6,406 bases of DNA from Thiotrichaceae bacterium (GCA_027009095.1 JALVDG010000248.1:1-6406); one strand, 5' to 3'. Shown: positions 1-5,904, counted from the first letter of the stretch. Translations and numbers: made by a program. Notes: generated by a model not told the origin, from the sequence alone.

Positions 1-578
1 GTATAAAGCTGCATACTTACATCACGTACTTGTTGTGCTAATGGCTCACCAATGAGTGATACCATTTTTGCAAAATCAATATTCTCATCATGCCCACCTA
101 CCTCTGCTTTTGTAGAGGGAGTGAAAATAGCGTGGGGAAGTTTACTGGCAAGTTGTAGACCTTGAGGCAAATCAATGCCACAGACCTGTCCCGTTTTTTG
201 ATAATCTTTCCAGCCAGAGCCAATTAAATAACCTCTAACGATTGCCTCAACAGGCAGGGGGTGTAATTTTTTAACGACAACACTGCGTGAAGCTAACAGC
301 TTAATATCATCGTCTGATAAACCAATATCATGAATCGTTAGAGAGCTAAAATGATTAGGGATAATATGAGATAGTTTTTCAAACCAAAAATTAGATACCG
401 CAGTAAGCACCGCACCTTTGTTAGGGATAGGGTCGGGGAGTACAACATCAAAAGCAGATAACCTATCTGTTGTGATAATCAACATATGCTGTTCATCAAT
501 ATCATAAATATCACGAACTTTTCCACGAGTGATTAAAGGAAGGTTTTTTAAATTCGTTTCAAAAATAGCAGTTTTCAT
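1..578 (-). CDS. purC: Phosphoribosylaminoimidazole-succinocarboxamide synthase (SAICAR synthetase), C-terminus cut by window edge
   Basis: PurC condenses CAIR with L-aspartate using ATP to give SAICAR, in cytoplasmic de novo purine synthesis. Reverse translation from the ATG at 576-578 gives 192 open codons to the window edge. Family motifs are unmistakable: nucleotide-binding GKVRDIYD (residues 19-26), TDRLSAFDVVL (37-47), PVEAIVRGYLIGSGW (109-123), FTPSTKAE (152-159) and GGHDEN (161-166). The VRGYLIGSGW and FTPSTKAE blocks are typical of the longer, about 300-aa, ADE1-like form rather than the 237-aa E. coli form, so roughly one third is missing beyond position 1. The start is fixed by the alignment of the N-terminal strand. 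No convincing Shine-Dalgarno sequence precedes it, and an upstream ATG in the leader (592-594 reverse) is followed at once by TAA. It is transcribed divergently from the outer-membrane protein gene. Family identity is near certain. Confidence 0.97.
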   Translation of the reverse strand, partial: MKTAIFETNLKNLPLITRGKVRDIYDIDEQHMLIITTDRLSAFDVVLPDPIPNKGAVLTAVSNFWFEKLSHIIPNHFSSLTIHDIGLSDDDIKLLASRSVVVKKLHPLPVEAIVRGYLIGSGWKDYQKTGQVCGIDLPQGLQLASKLPHAIFTPSTKAEVGGHDENIDFAKMVSLIGEPLAQQVRDVSMQLY

Positions 579-674
579 TGGTGGGTATCGTTACATGAGT
601 GAGCGGAGAGCTTCTACAAGGAGGTTATTAGTTGTATGGATAATATCAGTTTTTTTATGACTAATTTAATCTTT

Positions 675-702
675 ATATTAAGTATTAATGCATTCGTAAC
701 AA
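675..702 (-). promoter_or_regulatory. Candidate sigma70 promoter for purC
   Basis: On the minus strand, TTGTTA (697-702) and TAATAT (675-680) are separated by 16 nt. Transcription would start about 90 nt upstream of the purC ATG. This is a motif match only, in AT-rich DNA where chance matches are common. Confidence 0.35.
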
Positions 703-739
703 TAGAGATGTACTAAATACTCCACTAATCAGATCTATA

Positions 740-767
740 TTACAGTTTAGATAAAATCTATTAAAAT
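740..767 (+). promoter_or_regulatory. Candidate promoter of the beta-barrel gene with a dyad in its spacer
   Basis: TTACAG (740-745) and TAAAAT (762-767) are 16 nt apart, about 60 nt upstream of the start codon at 826. The spacer carries an inverted repeat, TAGAT-AAA-ATCTA (748-760), placed where a repressor could block RNA polymerase. The boxes are imperfect and the assignment is inferred. Confidence 0.35.
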
Positions 768-825
768 AGTTTTTATGCACGATTTTTTGTGACATTTCAA
801 ATAAAAATAATGAAGAGGCAATACT

Positions 826-1419
826 ATGAAATTTTTATCCCCAATCTCAGTTTCATCTATCGTATTAGCAGGAATAGTTGGTACGGCTCAAGCAAGTGAC
901 TTTAACTATGATTATGTTGAAGGTGGTTATTCAAATTATAATATTGATGAGGTTGATTCGGCATTTGGTGTCAGTGGTTCTTATGATGTCGCTGAAAATA
1001 TTAATATTATTGGTAGCTATTCAAAAGCCGATATAGATACAGGAACACCTATGAATTTGAGTGTTAATAAACTTTTAGTTGGGGTTGGTTATCACAAAGA
1101 AATAGCACCAAAAACAGATATATTAGCCGATATTTCATATTTAAAGATAGAGGGAGAGGTAAGCGTCAATGGCGCAACGGTTAGTGCAAGTGATTCAGGG
1201 TATGGTTTAGGAGTGGGAGTGCGCCATCAGTTAACGGATAATATTGAAGGTAATGCCCGTATATCTTATGAAAATATTGATGAGGAGTCTGATACGGCAG
1301 TGTCGGTTGGTGGTCGTTATAAAATCAACGAAGCAATGTCGGCAGGTCTTGATTTAACCACAGTAACAAATGAAGGTCCTGAAATTATATCAACGTCATT
1401 ACGTTGGAATTTCTTGTAA
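826..1419 (+). CDS. Ax21/OmpX-like outer-membrane beta-barrel protein (porin family)
   Basis: This 197-aa protein is a small exported beta-barrel. Residues 1-23 form a Sec signal peptide with a cleavage site after TAQA. The mature part alternates polar and hydrophobic residues through about eight amphipathic strands rich in Gly, Tyr and Ser. The opening FNYDYVEGGYSNYN and the internal block VGVGYHKEIAPKTD resemble the Ax21/Omp1X family of Xanthomonadaceae and its relatives in other gammaproteobacteria. The function of that family is unsettled, and its earlier quorum-signal role was withdrawn. The start is well supported by GAAGAGG (812-818), 7 nt before the ATG. The gene stands alone between its own promoter candidate and a strong terminator. 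The C-terminus reads RWNFL, so the usual final aromatic of the BAM recognition signal is penultimate. The barrel call is confident; the exact family is probable from recalled similarity. Confidence 0.85.
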   Translation: MKFLSPISVSSIVLAGIVGTAQASDFNYDYVEGGYSNYNIDEVDSAFGVSGSYDVAENINIIGSYSKADIDTGTPMNLSVNKLLVGVGYHKEIAPKTDILADISYLKIEGEVSVNGATVSASDSGYGLGVGVRHQLTDNIEGNARISYENIDEESDTAVSVGGRYKINEAMSAGLDLTTVTNEGPEIISTSLRWNFL

Positions 1420-1490
1420 ATATTAACCTTGTAATGTCTCTTTTTGTATAAAAGAGGCTCTATCCGTCAATATAACATGGTTGGAGTATT

Positions 1491-1529
1491 AGCCTCATTC
1501 TTAATATATTTTTAAGAATAAGGCTTTTT
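1491..1529 (+). terminator. Rho-independent terminator after the beta-barrel gene
   Basis: Arms 1491-1504 and 1512-1525 pair over 14 positions with one mismatch (C1496/A1520) around a 7-nt loop. A run of T follows (1525-1529). The T-run exists only on the plus side, so it serves the upstream gene, though the hairpin could also slow the convergent minus-strand transcript. Confidence 0.85.
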
Positions 1530-1562
1530 CGTTTATGTTAAGGATACTCTATTGCGTTTATT

Positions 1563-1862
1563 TTAGCGTCTACCTAAATGTACAACCGTGTGCAATACAC
1601 GATATTTTTCAAAATATACGGTAAACTTTCCGTACTCCCATTTTGTTATACGCGGATGATGTTTAGTGACTTTTCCTGTTGATCGTGTAATACGATGTGC
1701 TTTGCCAAAGCGGGAACGAACTTGTTTCATTGTGCTACCACGTTTTGGGGTATGCGCACTTTTTGCGACATTAGCATGATGCCCTATATTGATAACATCA
1801 GCTTGTGCCATTGGGGGAGTTAGCATAAGACTCGCACTTAAGATAAGGGTTTTTATTTTCAT
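1563..1862 (-). CDS. Small basic periplasmic protein, uncharacterised conserved family
   Basis: This 99-aa protein has a clear Sec signal peptide (residues 1-21, KIKT n-region, hydrophobic core, MAQA cleavage site). The mature 78-residue domain is rich in Arg, Lys and His. It contains RGSTMKQVRSRFGKAHR (41-57) and a C-terminal ITKWEYGKFTVYFE block (72-85) ending VLHTVVH. The pattern 'GxTMxxVxxxFG ... W.Y..F.VYFE...V.H.V' recalls a widespread proteobacterial family of small exported proteins with a BamE/SmpA-like start to the domain. Function is unknown to me. A TTG 12 nt upstream (1872-1874) is also in frame, but the ATG at 1860-1862 gives the better signal peptide and has a weak GGA before it. 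It is convergent with the beta-barrel gene and divergent from the lol operon. Confidence 0.8.
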   Translation of the reverse strand: MKIKTLILSASLMLTPPMAQADVINIGHHANVAKSAHTPKRGSTMKQVRSRFGKAHRITRSTGKVTKHHPRITKWEYGKFTVYFEKYRVLHTVVHLGRR

Positions 1863-2058
1863 TTTTATATCCAAATATTTTTATCATTGAGGTTTGTATG
1901 TGTTTTTTTGATTGCTTGTAGCGGTTCCGTTAAACATTATTAATATAGCAATGGGGGGAGCCTATAGTAATAATCTTTTTTAAAATAATATCTTATATGT
2001 TTTAGTCACTATTAACTAAGATAAGCAAGAAACTTAAATATCTTGCTCTTTATTCCTC

Positions 2059-2064
2059 TATAAT
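2059..2064 (+). promoter_or_regulatory. Perfect -10 box immediately upstream of lolC
   Basis: TATAAT sits 8 nt before the lolC ATG at 2073. A start about 7 nt downstream of the box would give a leaderless or nearly leaderless mRNA, consistent with the absence of a Shine-Dalgarno sequence here. No good -35 is seen; TTAAAT (2034-2039) at 19 nt is weak. Other promoters further upstream are possible. Confidence 0.3.
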
Positions 2065-2072
2065 TGGCAACT

Positions 2073-3320
2073 ATGTTTAAACCTTTAGAATTATTTATTG
2101 GCCTTCGTTACACGCGATCGAAACACAAAAACCATTATATTTCATTTATATCTCTGGCATCTATGCTGGGTATTACCATCGGAGTAATTGTTCTGATAAC
2201 CGTACTCTCTATTATGAACGGTTTTGAGAAAGAGCTACGAATGAGAATTTTGGGGATGGTAGCGCATGTCACCGTGACAGGCCCAGATAACCTGCTTCCC
2301 GATTGGGACTTGCATCAACTCGCCTTGCAAACAGAAGACGATGTTGCAGGAGCAGCACCTTATATAGAGCAACAGGTAATGCTGAGTGCTAATGGCGAGG
2401 TGCGGGGTGTGCAAATACAAGGTATTTTGCCTGAATATCAACGTAATGTGAGCGAGGTTGCAACGCATGTGGTTGATGGTGACTTGGATAATTTAAGCCC
2501 GCGTGGTTACGGTATCGCTATCGGGGTGGAGCTTGCAGGTTCGCTTGGTGTTTTTGTTGGCGATAAAATAACCGTTATCACTCCGCAAGCAAAAGTTACC
2601 CCCGCAGGTGTTATTCCACGAATGAAGCGTTTTACAGTCATGGCGGTTTATAAAATGAATATTCGTGACTATGACAGTAGCACCGCTTTTATTCATATGG
2701 CAGATGCAGCTCGCTTATTTAAAACCAGAAAAAATGTAACAGGAATACGCTTAAAATTACACAATCTATTTGATGCTGAAAAAGTCGCTGATAGATTACA
2801 AAATAGTTTAGGTGATACGTTTAAAGTAGCGGACTGGGGGCGAGACAATAAAACATTCTTTAAAGCCATAAAAATGGAAAAAATAATGATGTTTTTTGTG
2901 CTGTTGCTTATTGTTTTAGTTGCTGTTTTTAACCTTGTTTCTTCCTTAGTGATGGTGGTAAATGCTAAACAGGCAGATATTGCTATTTTGCGAACGCTAG
3001 GTATGCAAGCCTCTCAAGTAAAACGAATCTTTATGATTCAGGGGAGTTTAGTTGGTTTAATCGGGGCAATCACAGGGGGAGTTTTAGGCGTACTTTTATC
3101 CAATAATTTAGATGTGCTTATTGCAGGTATCGAGTCGCTTATTGGACGAAAAATTTTTCCTGAAGATGTCTTTTATATCTCCAACATACCCTCTGATTTA
3201 CAGATGAATGATGTTTGGTTAGTAACCATTTCAACCATCGTGCTTGCCGTTGTTGCAACACTCTATCCTGCCACACGCGCAGCTAAAGTCCAGCCAGCTG
3301 ATTCTTTGAGGTATGAGTAA
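2073..3320 (+). CDS. lolC: Lipoprotein-releasing ABC transporter permease, LolC-like (LolC/LolF type)
   Basis: This inner-membrane permease extracts outer-membrane lipoproteins from the inner membrane and hands them to the chaperone LolA, driven by LolD. The 415-aa length matches the family (about 400-415). It has one N-terminal membrane helix (about 24-48), a large periplasmic domain (about 50-265), then three helices (about 272-297, 321-345, 383-405), ending in the family signature PADSLRYE. Residues 171-182 read PQAKVTPAGVIP, matching the LolA-binding Hook of E. coli LolC (PSASQFTPMGRIP). Other stretches, such as VTGIRLKL and DIAILRTLG, resemble LolE, so it has the mixed character of LolF proteins. 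A TTG at 2064 is in frame, but the ATG at 2073 aligns with the start of the next gene (MFKP.E.FIGLRYT). The stop codon overlaps the next start (TAATG). Confidence 0.93.
   Translation: MFKPLELFIGLRYTRSKHKNHYISFISLASMLGITIGVIVLITVLSIMNGFEKELRMRILGMVAHVTVTGPDNLLPDWDLHQLALQTEDDVAGAAPYIEQQVMLSANGEVRGVQIQGILPEYQRNVSEVATHVVDGDLDNLSPRGYGIAIGVELAGSLGVFVGDKITVITPQAKVTPAGVIPRMKRFTVMAVYKMNIRDYDSSTAFIHMADAARLFKTRKNVTGIRLKLHNLFDAEKVADRLQNSLGDTFKVADWGRDNKTFFKAIKMEKIMMFFVLLLIVLVAVFNLVSSLVMVVNAKQADIAILRTLGMQASQVKRIFMIQGSLVGLIGAITGGVLGVLLSNNLDVLIAGIESLIGRKIFPEDVFYISNIPSDLQMNDVWLVTISTIVLAVVATLYPATRAAKVQPADSLRYE
3308..3311 (+). promoter_or_regulatory. Ribosome binding site of the second permease gene
   Basis: GAGG lies inside the last codons of the first permease gene, 8 nt before the ATG at 3320. 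With the TAATG overlap this suggests translational coupling and equal dosage of the two subunits. Confidence 0.6.
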
Positions 3321-4567
3321 TGTTTAAACCCGTAGAAATGTTTATCGGTTTGCGTTACACCAAAGCACGCCGTCAAAGTCACTTTGTGTCATTTATCTCT
3401 TTTTCTTCCATGCTAGGCATTGCCTTAGGCGTAATGGTACTCATTGTTGTGCTATCGGTAATGAACGGTTTTGAAACCGCCATGCGAGACCGTATTTTAG
3501 GAATGTTATCGCATGTGACCGTCTCCGAAACCGATGCAACAATTGAAAACTGGCAGCAACGACGCGAGAAAATGTTACAACGAAAGCATGTTGTTTCTGC
3601 TTCCCCTTTTGTTGAACGACAGGTAATGTTAAGTGTATCGGGTAAAGTGCAAGGAACACTGCTAGAAGGCGTTTTACCTGAGGAAGAAAGCGCGGTAAGC
3701 GAAGTATCGAAAATGATGGTCAAGGGTAGTTTTTCAGACCTTATTGCGGGTAAAAATAATATTATTTTAGGCGTTACGCTGGCGGAATCATTAAAAGTCG
3801 ATATTGGTGATTCAGTGGTATTACTTACTCCCAGTGCCGATTCAATAAGCTCTGGCGAATTGCCCGTACTACGCGACTTTAATGTCGTAGGAATGTTTCG
3901 GGTCGATTTACAACAGTATGATAAATCAACCGCATATATACACATGCAAGATGCGGTTGACTTATTTGAACTTGGCGATCAAGTCACCGGCTTGAGAATA
4001 CAATTAGATGATCTTTATAAGTCTGCTGAAGTCGCGGATAATATTGCACAAACAACACAAGGTAATGTTTGGGTCAGTGATTGGACTAAGCAAAATACCA
4101 CCTTCTTTAAGGCAATTCAGTTACAAAAAACAATGATGTTTTTTATCCTAGGGATGATTATAGCGGTGGCAGCATTTAACTTAGTTTCTACCCTCGTTAT
4201 GGTGGTAACCGACAAAGAATCAGACATTGCAATATTTAGAACGCTAGGCTTAACGCCATCATCGGTTATGAAAGTCTTTATGGTGCAAGGCACATTGATA
4301 GGCTTAATAGGGATTTTATTAGGCGTGGTACTTGGTGTGTTATTAGCAATAAATATAGATGTTATATTGCCATGGTTAGAATCACTGCTAGGAGCTAGGT
4401 TAGTATCTCCCGATACATTTGGAATCAGCGAAGTTGGCTCTAATGTAAAATGGTTAGATATTTTTGTTATCGCAATAAGTGCGTTAATCCTGTCGATGCT
4501 AGCAACAGTCTATCCTGCTTGGAAAGCATCAAAAATACATCCCGCAGAAGCTTTAAGGTATGAATAA
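3320..4567 (+). CDS. lolE: Lipoprotein-releasing ABC transporter permease, LolE-like paralogue
   Basis: This is the second permease of the Lol exporter, also exactly 415 aa and collinear with its upstream neighbour. Both share the N-terminal MFKP.E.FIGLRYT, the GFE...RILGM block, the D.AI.RTLG cytoplasmic loop and the terminal PA..LRYE. Helices lie at about 24-48, 270-297, 318-345 and 380-402, with a periplasmic domain between the first two. The Hook position (171-182) reads [12 protein letters not shown]: the same length, but the TP turn is replaced by IS and the pattern weakened, so it may not recruit LolA as the first subunit does. The parts TFGISEV and KWLDIF near the last helix are LolE-like. 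The two genes look like a tandem duplication, and both begin with the 11-nt repeat ATGTTTAAACC. The lolE label rests on operon position and Hook decay. An alternative is a LolF-type pair without strict C/E orthology. Confidence 0.9.
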   Translation: MFKPVEMFIGLRYTKARRQSHFVSFISFSSMLGIALGVMVLIVVLSVMNGFETAMRDRILGMLSHVTVSETDATIENWQQRREKMLQRKHVVSASPFVERQVMLSVSGKVQGTLLEGVLPEEESAVSEVSKMMVKGSFSDLIAGKNNIILGVTLAESLKVDIGDSVVLLTPSADSISSGELPVLRDFNVVGMFRVDLQQYDKSTAYIHMQDAVDLFELGDQVTGLRIQLDDLYKSAEVADNIAQTTQGNVWVSDWTKQNTTFFKAIQLQKTMMFFILGMIIAVAAFNLVSTLVMVVTDKESDIAIFRTLGLTPSSVMKVFMVQGTLIGLIGILLGVVLGVLLAINIDVILPWLESLLGARLVSPDTFGISEVGSNVKWLDIFVIAISALILSMLATVYPAWKASKIHPAEALRYE

Positions 4568-4568
4568 T

Positions 4569-5249
4569 ATGGCAGAGAAAATAATTATTTCTTGTAAGAA
4601 TATTAGTAAAAGTTTTAGCGACGGGAAACTCAACGTCGAAGTATTAAAAGGAGTTAACCTATCCGTTAAAGCGGGTGAGAAGCTAGCCATTGTAGGTAGT
4701 TCCGGAAGTGGTAAAAGTACCTTATTGCATATACTAGGTGGTTTAGATTTACCCTCTAAGGGCGAAGTTAATATCTTAGGCAACAATATTGCAGCCCTTA
4801 GCGATGCCGACCGTGGTATTTTGCGTAATCGTTCGATTGGTTTTATTTACCAATTTCATCATCTACTGCCTGAATTTACCGCATTAGAAAACGTAGCTAT
4901 GCCTCTACTAATTCGTGGCGTAGACGTGAAAATAGCACAAGAAAATGCTGAAATTATGCTAGATAAAGTAGGGCTTAAAGAACGTATAAACCATAAGCCA
5001 GGGCAATTATCAGGCGGCGAAAGACAACGTGCAGCGATAGCGAGAGCTTTAGTGACACGACCTAAAGTAATTATGGCAGACGAGCCAACAGGTAATTTAG
5101 ACCAACGTACAGCACTAAAAGTTTTCGAGCTAATGCAAGAGCTAAATAATGAGTTAAAAACAGCCTTTGTTATTGTAACGCATGACTTAATACTAGCGCG
5201 AAAAATGGACAAGACCTATCAGTTAATGGAAGGCGTTTTAACACACTAA
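4569..5249 (+). CDS. lolD: Lipoprotein-releasing system ATP-binding protein LolD
   Basis: LolD is the cytoplasmic ATPase subunit of the Lol exporter. The 226-aa protein shows every ABC element: Walker [10 protein letters not shown] (43-51), Q-loop YQ (94-95), signature LSGGERQ (147-153), Walker B VIMADE (167-172), D-loop GNLD (175-178) and switch His205 in THD. The block [19 protein letters not shown] (96-114) is nearly identical to E. coli LolD and separates it from FtsE or MacB ATPases. An in-frame ATG at 4560 exists, but the ATG at 4569 is preferred: AAGG (4555-4558) is 10 nt away, the lolE stop is 1 nt upstream, and the length fits. Gene order is permease-permease-ATPase, unlike E. coli lolC-lolD-lolE. 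Confidence 0.96.
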   Translation: MAEKIIISCKNISKSFSDGKLNVEVLKGVNLSVKAGEKLAIVGSSGSGKSTLLHILGGLDLPSKGEVNILGNNIAALSDADRGILRNRSIGFIYQFHHLLPEFTALENVAMPLLIRGVDVKIAQENAEIMLDKVGLKERINHKPGQLSGGERQRAAIARALVTRPKVIMADEPTGNLDQRTALKVFELMQELNNELKTAFVIVTHDLILARKMDKTYQLMEGVLTH

Positions 5250-5262
5250 AGAACGTGAATAT

Positions 5263-5291
5263 TAGGCATTATAAAAAATCCGCCATATAAT
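5263..5291 (+). promoter_or_regulatory. Sigma70-type promoter for the candidate small RNA
   Basis: TAGGCA (5263-5268, four of six consensus bases) and a perfect TATAAT (5286-5291) are separated by exactly 17 nt. The predicted start is about 5298. It lies 14 nt after the lolD stop and no open reading frame follows, which points to a non-coding transcript. Confidence 0.55.
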
Positions 5292-5297
5292 TTTCAA

Positions 5298-5440
5298 AAA
5301 CATAACTTCCTGATAAAAGGAGTGAAAGCTTCAGCTTTTTAGTTATCAAACCAAAGTTGATGGAGTGCTAGGGGCTTTAGGGTTCCTTAGCTCCAAATAT
5401 CAGGAATAAAAAAAGCCACATTAAAAAGTGTGGCTTTTTA
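5298..5440 (+). ncRNA. Candidate structured small RNA, cloverleaf-like, family not recognised
   Basis: A transcript of about 140 nt is predicted from the promoter at 5263-5291 to the terminator at 5410-5439. Its core is closed by a perfect 9-bp stem, TTCCTGATA (5307-5315) with TATCAGGAA (5398-5406). Inside are three hairpins: AAAGC-TTCA-GCTTT (5325-5338); ATCAA/TTGAT (5345-5349 with 5357-5361); and an 11-bp stem with a 2-nt bulge, TGGAG (5361-5365)/CTCCA (5391-5395) plus CTAGGG (5368-5373)/CCTTAG (5385-5390), with an 11-nt loop. No reading frame is plausible. The motif GGAGTG occurs twice (5319-5324, 5362-5367), which might bind a CsrA-type protein. It lacks tRNA features such as a T-loop. 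I match it to no known RNA family; it could also be a lolD 3' UTR element. Confidence 0.5.
5410..5439 (+). terminator. Bidirectional Rho-independent terminator
   Basis: AAAAAGCCACA (5410-5420) pairs perfectly with TGTGGCTTTTT (5429-5439) around an 8-nt loop. T-runs exist in both directions, with seven on the minus strand (5408-5414). It closes the small RNA and lol transcripts on plus and the 63-aa protein gene on minus. A second weak inverted repeat, AATTCTT/AAGAATT (5441-5447, 5464-5470), lies between it and the minus-strand stop codon. Confidence 0.92.
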
Positions 5441-5473
5441 AATTCTTAAGCTATTTAAAGCACAAGAATTAAA

Positions 5474-5665
5474 TTACTTCCAGAAGTTAACTTCTTCCGA
5501 TGCAATGCCGCGTACTTCCTCAGTTAACTCAGCATATCTTGCACGATAATCTTTCCATTCACCAACATAATAGTCTTCAGCATCAAACTCACCGCTTTTC
5601 TCATACGCGATAAATTTAGCTTGCATGTCTAACATTTCTTGAATCAATTCTGCTTTTTTGCTCAT
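5474..5665 (-). CDS. Hypothetical 63-aa acidic, aromatic-rich helical protein
   Basis: This is a small cytoplasmic protein without signal peptide or membrane segment. Residues 1-23 (MSKKAELIQEMLDMQAKFIA...) and about 38-58 are predicted amphipathic helices separated by an acidic, Tyr-rich turn (EFDAEDYYVGEW). It has 15 acidic against 9 basic residues and ten aromatics, suggesting a helical hairpin that binds a partner. There is no Cys. The start at 5663-5665 is chosen because GGAG (5674-5677) lies 8 nt upstream; an in-frame ATG at 5687-5689 would place that site inside the gene. It is divergent from the DsrC-like gene and shares its matched promoter architecture, so a role in the same pathway is plausible but inferred. 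I cannot name the family. Confidence 0.75.
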   Translation of the reverse strand: MSKKAELIQEMLDMQAKFIAYEKSGEFDAEDYYVGEWKDYRARYAELTEEVRGIASEEVNFWK

Positions 5666-5673
5666 TTTAAAGT

Positions 5674-5677
5674 CTCC
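5674..5677 (-). promoter_or_regulatory. Ribosome binding site that sets the start of the 63-aa protein
   Basis: On the minus strand GGAG is 8 nt upstream of the ATG at 5663-5665, which excludes the longer in-frame start at 5689. Confidence 0.7.
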
Positions 5678-5691
5678 GAGGGCAAACATTT

Positions 5692-5712
5692 AATATAGAA
5701 AATCTCTACAAA
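5692..5712 (-). promoter_or_regulatory. Promoter motif of the 63-aa protein gene, mirror of the DsrC-like promoter
   Basis: Read on the minus strand, TTTGTAGAGATT (5701-5712), three bases, then TATATT (5692-5697) as -10. The same arrangement occurs on the plus strand at 5779-5799. The -35 region is poor; the best is TCGACA at 5717-5722, spaced 19. An activator may therefore be needed. Confidence 0.45.
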
Positions 5713-5740
5713 TACATGTCGAGGAATATACAGAGTTAAG

Positions 5741-5769
5741 CTAAATAGGGGTATACCCCATTTAGGGTA
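5741..5769. promoter_or_regulatory. Central palindrome and CsoR/CstR-like dyad between divergent promoters
   Basis: The perfect 12-bp palindrome GGGGTATACCCC (5748-5759) is flanked by CTAAAT (5741-5746) and ATTTAG (5760-5765), which extend the symmetry with one extra A at 5747. Overlapping it is a second dyad, TACCCCATTTAGGGTA (5754-5769). The TACCCC...GGGGTA type is known from operators of the CsoR/CstR family. A single operator could control both genes. No T-run follows closely, so it is not a terminator. The regulator assignment is inference. Confidence 0.5.
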
Positions 5770-5778
5770 GGATTATTT

Positions 5779-5799
5779 TTTATAGAGATTAGATATACT
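5779..5799 (+). promoter_or_regulatory. Promoter motif of the DsrC-like gene
   Basis: TTTATAGAGATT (5779-5790), three bases, then TATACT (5794-5799) as -10. It matches the minus-strand promoter at 5692-5712 in sequence and geometry. No -35 consensus is found at 16-19 nt. The leader would be about 110 nt. Confidence 0.45.
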
Positions 5800-5904
5800 T
5801 TTTAATACCTTGGCGTACTGTAGATGGCTCTTTAAAACCTTCTATCAATAGGATTATTAAGAAAAAGTCTAGCCAAAAATAAATTTTTATTTCAATGTTA
5901 AAAT

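Noticed and set aside
1438..1456. Hairpin CTCTTTT/AAAAGAG as the terminator of the beta-barrel gene
   Set aside because: It is only 7 AT-rich base pairs and no T-run follows; the much stronger hairpin at 1491-1529 is the better candidate.
2064..2072. TTG start adding three residues to LolC
   Set aside because: It overlaps the TATAAT box, lacks a ribosome binding site, and the paralogue downstream begins at the equivalent of the ATG at 2073.
3379..3945. 188-codon open frame on the minus strand inside the second permease gene
   Set aside because: It lies antisense to a confidently identified membrane protein, has a Ser/Thr/Pro-rich translation typical of an antisense frame and lacks a ribosome binding site or recognisable domain.
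4859..5212. 117-codon open frame on the minus strand inside lolD
   Set aside because: It is a shadow of the strongly conserved LolD frame, with no start signal and a low-information Ser/Ile/Cys-rich translation.
5307..5406. tRNA, tmRNA or integron attC site
   Set aside because: The cloverleaf-like shape lacks a T-loop sequence, a 7-bp acceptor and a 3' CCA-type end for tRNA, and the ends lack the RYYYAAC/GTTRRRY core sites of attC.
5741..5765. Palindrome as an intrinsic terminator
   Set aside because: No T-run follows the stem directly on either strand, and it lies between divergent promoters where nothing needs terminating.
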